Below are positions 33,602 to 42,878 of a stretch of DNA of 64,000 bases, piece by piece (the stretch's first letter is position 1; the number at the start of each line of letters is the position of its first letter). Below the pieces are notes generated by a model that saw only the letters and a program-made list of their open reading frames with translations, was not told where the DNA came from and did not search any database. This stretch comes from Gp1-AA133 sp964641665 (lineage in GTDB: Bacteria > Acidobacteriota > Terriglobia > Terriglobales > Acidobacteriaceae). The stretch spans positions 62,001-126,000 of the forward strand of contig CAZXKO010000078.1 of assembly GCA_964641665.1 (NCBI GenBank), in the 5' to 3' direction. A program made the translations under genes and the position numbers.

Positions 33602-36600
33602 ATGAATTTTACGATTGTCCGCAGGGTCATTGTGGTGGTCGCCCTGTTTGCCATTAGCGCGTTCGCCCAGGAAACGACGGGCGGATTGCAAGGGACGGTG
33701 AAGGACCCGTCGGGGGCGGTGGTAGCGCGCGCGCAGGTGGTACTGACGGGCACGACACTAGTCGGTACCAAACAGTTAGACACCGACAACAGCGGCTACT
33801 ACCGTTTCGCCAACCTGCCTCCGGGCACGTATTCGATGACGGTGGCGGCAAAGGGCTTCAACACCGTGAAGCGGGCAGGTTTGAACATTGAAGTCGGGCA
33901 CGTGCCGACGGTGGACATTACTCTGGAGGTCGGTACCAGCGCCACTGTGGTTGAGGTGACCGGCCAAGCCCCTGTGATTGACGTGACCACAAATACGAAC
34001 CAGACGAACATCACGTCTGAGGCGCTTGCTAACGCACCCCATGGTTACAGCTTCCAGTCGGTCATTCAGTTCGCGCCTATGGCTCGCAACGAACCTCTTG
34101 CCGGCGGGTCTGCCGGCGCGGGTACGGCTGGCGCAGGCGGCATGATACCGGGCAGCAGCGGCAACGGCCAGAACGTTGGTTACTCGGTAGGCGGGGGCGC
34201 TGATTCGGAGAACCAATACCTTGTCGAAGGCCAGGACACGGAGAACATCTCGGGCGGCGTCTCCGCTGCCAACGTCCCCTTTCAGTTCATCCAGGAAATG
34301 CAGGTCAAGAGCTCGGGGATTGAAGCGGAGCATGGCGGCGCGCTCGGTGGCGTGGTCAACGTTGTTATGCAGAAGGGCAGCAACGCTTACCACGGCTCGT
34401 TCTTCGCCAGCTGGGAGGGCGACCCGGTCGATGGTTCCTGGAACCGTAACTATGCGATGTTCCCCGCCCCCCCGGTTGCTGGGTTGCGTTACGATCCGCT
34501 TGCGCCCGCGGGTGAACCCGATTCGCAAACCTACATACCCAAGAAGGACCACTTTAGCATCGTTCAGCCCGGCTTTACCGTTGGTGGCCCGATCATGAAG
34601 GACCGCTTGTGGTTCTTCCTGGGTTTTGCGCCACAGTACAACTCCAGCCGTCGAACGGTGAACTTCGGCCCGGCCATCTGCAACACCCTTGGCGGGTGTC
34701 CGAACCAGTCCCTTGCGAACCAGAACTTCACGCGAGACCTCCAGCAGTACTTCACGACCGCCCGTCTGGATTTCACCGTGACGCAAAGGATCCGCGTCTT
34801 CGGTTCGTGGCTGTACCAGTATGCGCGTGAGAGCGGGGACTCGTTGCCGAACCCCGATCCGATCGCATCGCAGTCCAGCTTCCTGAACGCCTCGATCTTC
34901 AGCCCTCTGTCCTTGTATTCACACGGCCTCGGCTTCTCGGCCCCGAATGCAACATACAACGTTGGCGCTGACATAACCCTGACCCCGAAGATCATCTCTA
35001 CAACTCGCTTCGGCTATTTCTTTCAGAACTATCACGATTTTGGCTGGCCTACCTCGGGCCTAGACCTTGTTTGGGGCTCCCCTGGTGTGGATGCGTCTGG
35101 CGCGCCCCTTAAGGACAACTCCGGTGCTCCGCTTCCGGCCGCTTTAGCGCAGCCTGCGGGCACCGCGACCGCGCCTTATAATGGCAACTTCACTGAAGTC
35201 AACGCCAGTAAGCACTGGCAGTTTAACGAAGACGTGGCGTTCTTCAAGGGTGGCTGGTGGGGGACGCACAACATTAAAGCCGGTTATCAGTTCAACCGTC
35301 TGTGGAACATCATCAATCAGCACGGCAACATACCACAGGCATCTTTGTACCCCGGAGGGGTGAAGTACAGTCCGGGTTCAGCCTACGGCGGCGGTAACTG
35401 CGGATCGGCAGCTACATCCACCACTCCCGCAAGTGGACTCACAGGCGAATGGGGCCTTTGCGCCGGCCAGTATGGCTACCTCTTTATGCAGGGGGATTTC
35501 GCAACCGTCCTGAAGGACACCTCTGGCAATTACGCGCCTGCCATCGATAACAACCATGCCTTATTCGTCCAGGATGCCTGGACTGTAGGGCACGGTCTGA
35601 CTTTCAACCTTGGCGTCCGTATAGAGAAAGAAACCCTGCCGCGTCCTGCCGGAGTTGGGATTGCCAACATCCGCACCATCGACTTCTCATGGAGCGATAA
35701 GATTGAGCCCCGTTTGGGAGCTGCATGGGGATCAGCAAACGGCAAGTTTAAGATCTTCGGCAGCTATGGCGTCACCAACGATGTCATGAAGCTGCTGCTT
35801 GCCCAGACATCGTTTGGAGCTCAGGGATGGGATGAATGCGCCTACCCGCTTGGTCCGAATGCAAGCGGTGGGTTCCGCCTCTCCGATATCGATATAGTCT
35901 ACAACTCTTCTGGCCGCGCCTGCCCGACGGGTCCGGTCAATACAGGCGCTGTCTTCGCCAGCGGCCAAACCCCGACGTCCTTGATCGATGCCAAGACTGG
36001 CGTTGGTCTAATCGAAAACCTCAACTTACGCCCAGAGGAGCCGATAGCACCTGGCCTGAAGCCTTATCGGCAACATGAGTATGTCGCCGGTGCGGACTAC
36101 CAGATCGGCAAGGACTGGGCCTTCGAAGCGCGCTATGATCGCCGACGCCTTGATCACGCTATCGAGGACTCTTCGCTGACCGCTCCTTGCTGTTTTGAGT
36201 ATTATGCGATCGTCAATCCCGGCCAAGGCGTGGATTCGAACATTGACCAATATGCCAGCTTCCTGCGATCGCTCGGTGCCGGCTTCGGCCCCGGAGTTCC
36301 CCCGTTTGACCCAACCAACGCCTTCGGCTCTTGTCCCTCCTGCCCACCCCAGCCCTCGGCCGTTCGCAACTACGACGGGGTGGAATTGCGGCTAACCAAG
36401 ACCATGAGCCACAACTGGTCCGGAATGTTCAGCTATACCTGGAGCAGCTTGTGGGGGAACTATGCAGGCCTGACCACTACTGACCAGAGCGATGGTGGCG
36501 TAACCGGACGCAACTCGCCGGACACGAGCCGGTCCTTCGACGAGCCGATCTACTACTTCGCCGCCAGTGGGAAGTCTAGTAACGGGCCGTTGCCGACGGA

Positions 36601-37198
36601 TCGCCCAAGCGCCCTGAAGGGAAACCTGTATTACACGTTGCCGTGGTGGTCGAACAAACACAGAACAACCTTGGGCCTCTTCCAGGTTGCCTACCAGGGC
36701 AGCCCGGTAAGCTCTTTTGCTGACATAGGCCTAGCAGGCGGCAGCCCGTTCGAAGGCACCTACATCTTTGGCCGCGGCAAGTGGGCCAACGTGACCGCCG
36801 ACCCAACCACCGACGCGGTTACGAGCGTTGGCACTCCGTATGCCCGTCGCACGCCCTGGTACACACAGACTGATTTGAACGTTGCACATGAAATCAAGGT
36901 GAACCACAACAACGAGGCGCAACGCCTCAGGTTTGAGGCAACTTTCGCCAACCTGTTGAACCAGCATGCTGTTCTCGGCTACTGGCAGGGATTCAACTCC
37001 AACCACTTCGGCACGGCGTTGTTCCCCGGCGGGCAAAACATTTTCGGAGGAGCGGCTTTCTACCAGGCAGCCGAGACAGGGTACAACGCGCAGTCAACAG
37101 CCATCGCGTCGGGTGTGGCCCTAAACTCGCTGTATGGGCAGCCGAACCTGTGGCAGACCTCACGCACAATTCGCTTTGGGGCGACATTTACCTTCTAA
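33602..37198 (+). CDS. Oar-like TonB-dependent receptor with carboxypeptidase-regulatory domain (1)
   Basis: 1198 residues from ATG 33602, preceded by GGAGAG. The frame is open far upstream, but that part lacks protein character. Signal peptide: VVVALFAISAFAQETTG. Residues about 30-110 are a carboxypeptidase-regulatory-like beta-sandwich (LQGTVKDPSGAVVARAQV, DNSGYYRFANLPPGTYSMTV). The plug follows (QAPVIDVTTNTNQTNITSEA), then a long beta-barrel ending in the outer-membrane terminal RFGATFTF. Oar-like proteins of Acidobacteria and Myxococcota form outer-membrane channels for large ligands; the ligand is unknown. A strong hairpin terminator follows at 37220. Confidence 0.93.
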   Translation: MNFTIVRRVIVVVALFAISAFAQETTGGLQGTVKDPSGAVVARAQVVLTGTTLVGTKQLDTDNSGYYRFANLPPGTYSMTVAAKGFNTVKRAGLNIEVGHVPTVDITLEVGTSATVVEVTGQAPVIDVTTNTNQTNITSEALANAPHGYSFQSVIQFAPMARNEPLAGGSAGAGTAGAGGMIPGSSGNGQNVGYSVGGGADSENQYLVEGQDTENISGGVSAANVPFQFIQEMQVKSSGIEAEHGGALGGVVNVVMQKGSNAYHGSFFASWEGDPVDGSWNRNYAMFPAPPVAGLRYDPLAPAGEPDSQTYIPKKDHFSIVQPGFTVGGPIMKDRLWFFLGFAPQYNSSRRTVNFGPAICNTLGGCPNQSLANQNFTRDLQQYFTTARLDFTVTQRIRVFGSWLYQYARESGDSLPNPDPIASQSSFLNASIFSPLSLYSHGLGFSAPNATYNVGADITLTPKIISTTRFGYFFQNYHDFGWPTSGLDLVWGSPGVDASGAPLKDNSGAPLPAALAQPAGTATAPYNGNFTEVNASKHWQFNEDVAFFKGGWWGTHNIKAGYQFNRLWNIINQHGNIPQASLYPGGVKYSPGSAYGGGNCGSAATSTTPASGLTGEWGLCAGQYGYLFMQGDFATVLKDTSGNYAPAIDNNHALFVQDAWTVGHGLTFNLGVRIEKETLPRPAGVGIANIRTIDFSWSDKIEPRLGAAWGSANGKFKIFGSYGVTNDVMKLLLAQTSFGAQGWDECAYPLGPNASGGFRLSDIDIVYNSSGRACPTGPVNTGAVFASGQTPTSLIDAKTGVGLIENLNLRPEEPIAPGLKPYRQHEYVAGADYQIGKDWAFEARYDRRRLDHAIEDSSLTAPCCFEYYAIVNPGQGVDSNIDQYASFLRSLGAGFGPGVPPFDPTNAFGSCPSCPPQPSAVRNYDGVELRLTKTMSHNWSGMFSYTWSSLWGNYAGLTTTDQSDGGVTGRNSPDTSRSFDEPIYYFAASGKSSNGPLPTDRPSALKGNLYYTLPWWSNKHRTTLGLFQVAYQGSPVSSFADIGLAGGSPFEGTYIFGRGKWANVTADPTTDAVTSVGTPYARRTPWYTQTDLNVAHEIKVNHNNEAQRLRFEATFANLLNQHAVLGYWQGFNSNHFGTALFPGGQNIFGGAAFYQAAETGYNAQSTAIASGVALNSLYGQPNLWQTSRTIRFGATFTF

Positions 37199-37219
37199 TC
37201 TTGCATCGCTTGCATCTCA

Positions 37220-37253
37220 GGGAGCCGGATTCTCCGGCTCCCTTTTTCTTTTT
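37220..37253 (+). terminator. Rho-independent terminator after the first Oar-like gene
   Basis: Stem GGGAGCCGGA with TCCGGCTCCC (10 pairs, loop TTC) followed by a T-rich run TTTTTCTTTTT. It lies 22 bases after the stop codon. Confidence 0.9.
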
Positions 37254-37622
37254 GAGGTGACCGGGCACGGTTGGCCTCCGGGGCTCTCCCCGAAAGGACA
37301 TGTCCCAACGATACCTGCCCGGAACATAGCCAGTTATCGCTTCTAAACATAACTTCCTGATAGGGTTAGAGATGAGCTGGCGATATCCCGGATCTCATAC
37401 GGTCGCGGGGTGGCGGATGCGGAATTGTGGATGTTCCGTGGGAAGCCTCGAACTAAATCGTTGAAACAGATACAGGGACAACAGGGCGTGTTTTGGCAGG
37501 GGAGTTGCACTCTTTCTTGTTCACCTAATCTCCTGACAACGAGCCGGTTCCGCTGGCGGCTTGCGAATCTCGCCGATTTGAACGGAATTCCCGGCGTGTG
37601 GGAATTTCCGTGGAGGGCAATG
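37254..37622. other. Spacer between the two Oar-like genes
   Basis: About 370 bases. The frame of the second receptor stays open through much of it, but the translated sequence has no domain character. A promoter for the second receptor is expected here; no convincing -35/-10 pair was found. No repeat or RNA gene was recognised. Confidence 0.5.
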
Positions 37623-40600
37623 ATGACGAAATATAAGAACATTCTTCTGGGTGTGTTGCTGCTCGTGAGCACGGCGGCTTTGGCGCAGAACGCGTCGGTG
37701 AGCGGGACCGTGGCGGACGCGTCGGCGGCAGCGGTCACGCAGGCGTCGGTGACGGTGAAGAACCTCGCCACCGGCGTGGAGCGCCAGGTTCAGACCAACG
37801 GGACGGGCTTTTACCGCGTGGAGCCACTGGCGCCGGGGGATTACACCATCACGATCGAGAAGGAAGGTTTCAAAAGTTACGGCCTGGCGAAGATCACGCT
37901 GACGGTGGACCAGAAGTTCACGTTGAACGCGACGATGGAAGTGGGCGTGGTGACGACCCAGGTGCAGGTAGATTCCAGCATGGTGGGCCAGGTGGACACG
38001 GAAACGGCCACGCTGAGTAACGTGATCAACCAGCAGCAGATGGCGGAGTTGCCGCTCATCCTGCGTGACCCGTACCAGTTGGTTCTGTTGAGCCCGGGCG
38101 TGACGCAGTCGGACGGGCTGGGCGGGGTGTCGGTGAACGGCGGTCGCGAGCGCAACAACAACTTTCAGCTGGATGGTGCGGACAACAACTACGCTGAAGT
38201 TCCCGGGAACCTGGGCGGGGTTACGTCGCAGAATCCCGACTCGACCGAAGAGTTCCGCGTGCTCACCAACAATTTCGCTCCCGAATACGGCCGCAACAAC
38301 GGGGCGATCATTGACGTCATAACCAAGAGCGGCACGAACGATCTGCACGGCGCCGTGTACTACTACGGCCGCTGGGACGCGCTCGGAGCGCGCGACTACT
38401 TTAACAACCAACTGGACCCACTGACCGGGAAACTGCAGCGCAAAAACGCATACGTCCGTAATCTTTACGGAACGTCCCTGGGCGGGCCGATCGTTAAGGG
38501 GAAGACATTCTTTTTTCTGAACTACCAGGGGGACCGCTTCGTCACCAACCTGACGAACACCTCGGTGGTGCCGACGGATGCATTCAAGACTGGGGTGTTT
38601 ACCTATACAAACCCGCAGACAGGCGCCAGCCAGTCGCTTGATGTGACCGATCCGACCAACCCGAACGGCAACAACGGCACAGGGGCATTGACAGGGGTCG
38701 GGCTCGATCCGGTGATGCAGAAGATTCTGACGTTGTATCCCTCCCCGACGCTTCCGAATTCAGACGGAGTCACGGGCCTACTGTTCTTTCCCAGCGAATC
38801 AAGAGAGAAAGACGAGACTGGCACCCTGAAGATCGACCACAACCTGACCAAGAACAACACCCTGTCCGGACGCTACACATACAACTGGTATCACGACCCC
38901 AATTCGGATCACGGTGATTTTCTGCCGGGCAACATCGGTTCGGCGTCATCCCATCAGCGAACCCAGGGGTTGGCGCTGTCGCTGATCTCAACACCGACCG
39001 CGACGTTAAGCAATGAACTGCGGGGCGGGGCGAACCGGCTCAATTTGTTCTTTGGTTGCAATGGCGTAAGTCTTTTTGACAGCTTTGGTTTTGTGGACGG
39101 GCAGGGGCGCGGAGCCGACTACAATCTTCCGTCCTTTACTGGGTTCGGGTGCCTGGACCTGGGAGATGCGAACTCGCAGGCTACCCAGGCGGGAACTTAC
39201 CAGGTGGCGGACAATCTTACCAAGGTGATCGGCTCACATACCATTAAGGTGGGCGGGGAGCACCGGCGCGTATACTCCAACAACTACACTGATTTTTTTT
39301 CGCGCCAGTCGTTTGGGTTCAATGTGTTCTCGAATACGGGGAACCCTACCTTGCAGAACCTGAACCCGGGCGTCGACAGTAACAGCATTGAGGACCTCAC
39401 CGGGATGTTGCTGGGCCTGGTGTTTTCAGCTTCCCAGACGCAATTCTTCAATTCCGCGGGGACACAACTAGTGAATGACAGGCTGGGTTTCCGTCAGCGC
39501 GAAGTAGGGATCTTCGCGGAGGACGTATGGAAGGTTCGTCCGAACCTGAGCATCACATATGGTCTCCGCTGGGAGTACTACGGCGTGCCTTTCGAGCAGC
39601 ACAACAATTTGTCGAGTTTGTTCCAGGATCCGGGAGGGCTTGCGCCGTTGATCACAAACGTGCCCGGGTGCACTGTCAGCAGCCCCTGCAACGGGTTCAC
39701 GTTTCAAACCGTGGGGCCAGGGACCGGGAGGCAGTTGTACAACGACTACTACCGCAACTTCGAGCCACGGCTGGGCTTCGCCTGGGATCCCTTCCACGAT
39801 GGGCGCACCTCCATTCGGGGCGGCATTGGGATCTTCAGTGATCGCGTGTACGGGAACCTGGTGAGCGATGCGCGGGGCAATCCACCGTTCCAACCCGGGT
39901 TCTTTATCGAACCGGCGAGCGTCCGGAACGGGTTTGGCTACGTTTCTGCGGCACAGTTACAGAGTCAAACGGCACCAGCACCCCTGACGCCGTCGCCAAT
40001 TGTGTTTGATTTTTCGGGCTTGTTTCCGGACTTGTTCGATCACAACATCAAGCCGCCGAGCGTAGTGAGCTGGAATTTCGGGATTCAGCGCGAGTTAGGG
40101 AACCTGACGCTGGAAGCAAACTACGTGGGCAATCACGGCACGCGGGAGTTGCGAGTGCTGGATCAGAATCCACCGCGGCCCGGCCTGGTGAGTCAGAACC
40201 TGGCAGCCTGTATCGCCAGTATCGGACCCAATCCACCTGCCCCACCCAGCGTAGAGGCTTGTCAGGAAGACTTGCAAAACGCGAACCTGTACTTCGGAGG
40301 TAATTACACGTTCCCATCGACGAATAACGCGGCATTCTACAATACCTTCACGGACCAGACCACTGGCCAATCGTACTATCATGGCCTGCAGGTGCAGGCG
40401 ACGCACCGACTGAGCCACGGCCTGCAGTTCAGCATGGCGTACACCTGGTCGCACGCGATTGATGATACTTCGGACCCCCTCGTTCCAACACGGCACAACA
40501 GCAATTTCCCCAGGAACTCTCTAGACCTGTCGAGCGAGAGAGGAAATTCGGGGTTTGATACCAGACAACGCGCGGTGCTCAGTTTTCTCTACCAATTCGG

Positions 40601-41159
40601 AGTGGGGCGTGGCAGGGCCTATCTGAACAGCGGATTCGCTGGACGTGTGCTGGAGGGATGGGAGATCAGCGGAATCGCACAGTGGCAGACTGGGTTGCCG
40701 TACGATATCTTCGGACCCTTGGATACTTTGCACACAAGCTTCGCCGATCGAGCGACGATCGTGAACCCGTCCGCCCTGAGGACCGTTCCCGCGCAAGGCA
40801 AGGTACTACCAGGAGGAGGCGGTGTTTTCACCGGGTTTAACGCGGCGGCGTTCAATCCGGAAGACCCTAACGTCATGCCAGTGCCGTGGGGAATTCAGTC
40901 GCCTTCCACACGCAATTCGTATTACGGCCCGGGCGTGAACAACTGGAATCTCAACTTGGCGAAGACGACGAAAATCACGGAGCGGATTGGCTTCCAATTG
41001 CGCTTCGAGGTCTACAACGTTTTCAACCGAGTGCAATTCACGAAACCGGATAACCAAATCGCCGACGTGAACTTTGGCTACTCGACTTCGCAGGTTGGCC
41101 AGAATGACGGGACAACAGGTGCGCGTCAGATACAGATTGGCGCGAAAGTGAGTTTCTAG
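37623..41159 (+). CDS. Oar-like TonB-dependent receptor with carboxypeptidase-regulatory domain (2)
   Basis: 1178 residues. Two ATGs are adjacent at 37620 and 37623. I chose 37623 because GGAGGG then sits 6 bases upstream. Signal peptide ILLGVLLLVSTAALAQ. The regulatory-like beta-sandwich starts VSGTVADASAAAVTQASVTV, with GTGFYRVEPLAPGDYTITIE. The plug includes QMAELPLILRDPYQLVLLSP and NNNFQLDGADNN, and the barrel ends in RQIQIGAKVSF. It is clearly related to, but not a close duplicate of, the neighbour at 33602. Probable role is outer-membrane transport of an unknown large ligand. Confidence 0.93.
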   Translation: MTKYKNILLGVLLLVSTAALAQNASVSGTVADASAAAVTQASVTVKNLATGVERQVQTNGTGFYRVEPLAPGDYTITIEKEGFKSYGLAKITLTVDQKFTLNATMEVGVVTTQVQVDSSMVGQVDTETATLSNVINQQQMAELPLILRDPYQLVLLSPGVTQSDGLGGVSVNGGRERNNNFQLDGADNNYAEVPGNLGGVTSQNPDSTEEFRVLTNNFAPEYGRNNGAIIDVITKSGTNDLHGAVYYYGRWDALGARDYFNNQLDPLTGKLQRKNAYVRNLYGTSLGGPIVKGKTFFFLNYQGDRFVTNLTNTSVVPTDAFKTGVFTYTNPQTGASQSLDVTDPTNPNGNNGTGALTGVGLDPVMQKILTLYPSPTLPNSDGVTGLLFFPSESREKDETGTLKIDHNLTKNNTLSGRYTYNWYHDPNSDHGDFLPGNIGSASSHQRTQGLALSLISTPTATLSNELRGGANRLNLFFGCNGVSLFDSFGFVDGQGRGADYNLPSFTGFGCLDLGDANSQATQAGTYQVADNLTKVIGSHTIKVGGEHRRVYSNNYTDFFSRQSFGFNVFSNTGNPTLQNLNPGVDSNSIEDLTGMLLGLVFSASQTQFFNSAGTQLVNDRLGFRQREVGIFAEDVWKVRPNLSITYGLRWEYYGVPFEQHNNLSSLFQDPGGLAPLITNVPGCTVSSPCNGFTFQTVGPGTGRQLYNDYYRNFEPRLGFAWDPFHDGRTSIRGGIGIFSDRVYGNLVSDARGNPPFQPGFFIEPASVRNGFGYVSAAQLQSQTAPAPLTPSPIVFDFSGLFPDLFDHNIKPPSVVSWNFGIQRELGNLTLEANYVGNHGTRELRVLDQNPPRPGLVSQNLAACIASIGPNPPAPPSVEACQEDLQNANLYFGGNYTFPSTNNAAFYNTFTDQTTGQSYYHGLQVQATHRLSHGLQFSMAYTWSHAIDDTSDPLVPTRHNSNFPRNSLDLSSERGNSGFDTRQRAVLSFLYQFGVGRGRAYLNSGFAGRVLEGWEISGIAQWQTGLPYDIFGPLDTLHTSFADRATIVNPSALRTVPAQGKVLPGGGGVFTGFNAAAFNPEDPNVMPVPWGIQSPSTRNSYYGPGVNNWNLNLAKTTKITERIGFQLRFEVYNVFNRVQFTKPDNQIADVNFGYSTSQVGQNDGTTGARQIQIGAKVSF

Positions 41160-41185
41160 CGCGGACTTAGACGGTTCGAACATTG

Positions 41186-41222
41186 ACCGCCTGCGGGGAG
41201 AATCCGCGGGCGGTTTTGTTTT
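41186..41222 (+). terminator. Rho-independent terminator after the second Oar-like gene
   Basis: ACCGCCTGCGG pairs with CCGCGGGCGGT around a small loop, followed by TTTTGTTTTG. It is 27 bases past the stop codon. Confidence 0.85.
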
Positions 41223-41289
41223 GAAGAAGGTTTCGAAGTTTCAGAGTTTCGTGCTCTCTGAAGTTTTCGGCAAAAAGGTCCGTTCGTAA

Positions 41290-41336
41290 AGACGCAACCG
41301 CGCGGCTCCGCGGACAAGAGTGTCCGCGCCACACTG
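41290..41336. repeat. Dispersed GC-rich repeat, inverted copy of the 10581 element
   Basis: CCGCGCGGCTCCGCGGACAA followed by GTGTCCGCGCCACAC is the reverse orientation of the element between etfB and etfA. It lies between convergent genes. Confidence 0.5.
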
Positions 41337-41339
41337 CGC

Positions 41340-42098
41340 TCACTTCCCGAACATTGGGTAGTGGCTGGCGGCGCCCATGAAGAAGAGCATGACGATGCTC
41401 AGGAAGGCGTTGGCGCGCGAGGCCAGGAATCCCATCCGGGCCATGCGCTTGGCTTGCTCGGGAATGGGCGCGCCGTTGGCGGCGTTGTCTTTGGTCCAGG
41501 CGATGAGCTTTTTCTGGATGCGCCAGATCACGCCCCAGACATTGAGCATCATGACCCAGCCGATGCCTCCGCCGATGCCGATGGAAAGCAGGCGATTGCT
41601 CTGCCATCCCTGGTCGTTGAGGCTGAGGAAGAGCCAGGCGGCGGCGAAGACCACGATGGCGTAGATCACGCCGATGACGGGGCCTTTGTCGAGCACGCCC
41701 TTGCCAGGGATCAGGACGGCGTAGAGGATGGCCCAGACGACCGTCCAGATGCCGAAGAAGCTGCCCATGGCCATGCCGGAGGTGGCGCCGACGGCGTTGT
41801 GAGCGTCGGAGGCGACGATGTTGCCCCAGTAAATGATGCCGGCCAAGACGGTGAGCACTGCGGTCATACGGAACCACCAGAGCGCGCGCGGCATGAGCGC
41901 AGGGACGACTTTGCCTTTGGTGGCGGCGTCCAGTTCTTTCTGGAAGGGCACGTTGACCAGGTTGAAGAAGTAGAGCAGGCCGATCCAGATGATGCCGGCG
42001 AGGAAGTGGATCCAGCGGACGAACATCAGGAAATTGGTGTTGAAATCCTGCGGCAGGTGGATGTTGGGGCTGAACAACAATGCTGCGAGGTGGAGCAT
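41340..42098 (-). CDS. PuuD-like integral membrane protein
   Basis: 252 residues. The start ATG 42098 has GGGAGGAA a few bases upstream. At least six membrane helices are visible, beginning FMFVRWIHFLAGIIWIGLLYFF-like sequence around residues 25-46, with NDQGWQSNRL and GWVMMLNVWGVIWRIQKKLI further on. The pattern WIHFLAGIIWIGLLYFFNLV matches the PuuD (urate hydroxylase/DUF989) membrane domain. The usual C-terminal cytochrome c domain is absent, so a urate hydroxylase role cannot be claimed. No purine-catabolism gene is nearby. Function otherwise unknown. Confidence 0.8.
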   Translation of the reverse strand: MLHLAALLFSPNIHLPQDFNTNFLMFVRWIHFLAGIIWIGLLYFFNLVNVPFQKELDAATKGKVVPALMPRALWWFRMTAVLTVLAGIIYWGNIVASDAHNAVGATSGMAMGSFFGIWTVVWAILYAVLIPGKGVLDKGPVIGVIYAIVVFAAAWLFLSLNDQGWQSNRLLSIGIGGGIGWVMMLNVWGVIWRIQKKLIAWTKDNAANGAPIPEQAKRMARMGFLASRANAFLSIVMLFFMGAASHYPMFGK

Positions 42099-42556
42099 GA
42101 AAGTTCCTCCCGGATTGTAAGGGCGGATTGTACATTAAGCCCGGGAAGAGAGTGGCTGTCGGGCGCGAGGATTGAAATCTGGACCTGAAAAATTAGACCA
42201 AACCTCAAACCGCAGAGCTCGCGGAGGAAGTCCGCTGAGGGCGCCGAGACGCGGGTACGAGTTAGTAACTTGTTACCCAGATTACTGCCTTCGCAAGACC
42301 TGTTGCGGTGCGCCTTTTCGGTCGAGCGCGGAGACTTGTTCCAGTTCCGTAAATTTTGACAGAAAGCTGAGTTGAAAAGTCCGGCGTCAGGTCTTATTGT
42401 ACAAATGTTGCCCTAGGTGGAGCGGTGCTGGAACAGTTGCGCCAGACAGCCCGTCTGCCGCGGGATGTCCCCCCTGCTCTTTGCGACCGGACGCGCCACG
42501 GGTTGCGAGGAGCAGCTGAGTTTTCGAACAAGTCCAAACGGCAAGGAGATCGGCAG
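42099..42556. other. Divergent spacer with promoters for the PuuD-like gene and hfq
   Basis: About 460 bases. A candidate sigma70 promoter for hfq is marked separately at 42372-42400. TACAAT boxes for the leftward gene lie near 42112-42133. A partial CTCTGCGG-type repeat is at about 42205-42255. The frame upstream of hfq is open but has no domain. Confidence 0.5.
42372..42400 (+). promoter_or_regulatory. hfq: Candidate sigma70 promoter for hfq-hflX
   Basis: TTGAAA (42372-42377) and TATTGT (42395-42400) are separated by 17 bases. Transcription from here would give a leader of about 150 bases before hfq. Confidence 0.5.
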
Positions 42557-42865
42557 ATGGAAAACAAGCCGGCGCAAAACATCCAGGATTCCTTCCTCAA
42601 CACGGCCCGCAAAGAAAAGCTCAACATCACCATCTATCTGCTGAGTGGGGTCAAGCTGACGGGCCGGATCCGTTCCTTCGACAAATATTCGGTAGTGCTG
42701 GAGACCAACAATCAGGAACAGTTGATCTTCAAGCACGCCATCTCCACGGTGGTGATGGGGCGGGTGACGCACGCTCCGTTTGGGGCGCACGGCGAGGGCA
42801 AACCCACGGCAGTGGGAACCCCCGTTGCGGTAGCGCCCGTCACGGCTTCCGGCACCGAAGGCTAA
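42557..42865 (+). CDS. hfq: RNA chaperone Hfq
   Basis: 102 residues from ATG 42557, with AAGGAGAT 6 bases upstream. The upstream frame is open but is not Hfq-like. The Sm1 motif NIQDSFLNTARKEKLNITIY and Sm2 KHAIST of the hexameric ring are clear. VLETNNQEQLIFKHAISTVV contains the conserved KHAI of the proximal RNA site. A 30-residue Gly/Pro/Val-rich tail follows the ring, longer than in minimal Hfqs. Hfq pairs small RNAs with mRNAs. It is followed 13 bases later by hflX, the order known from other bacteria. Confidence 0.96.
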   Translation: MENKPAQNIQDSFLNTARKEKLNITIYLLSGVKLTGRIRSFDKYSVVLETNNQEQLIFKHAISTVVMGRVTHAPFGAHGEGKPTAVGTPVAVAPVTASGTEG

Positions 42866-42878
42866 AGGCGCCTCCCAG

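Noticed and set aside
37521..38411. 296-codon minus-strand frame in the second Oar-like gene
   Set aside because: Shadow of a real gene. The Arg/His/Val composition is not protein-like for this organism.
41340..42098. Urate hydroxylase PuuD as a complete enzyme
   Set aside because: Only the membrane domain is present. The C-terminal cytochrome c part and purine-degradation neighbours are absent.
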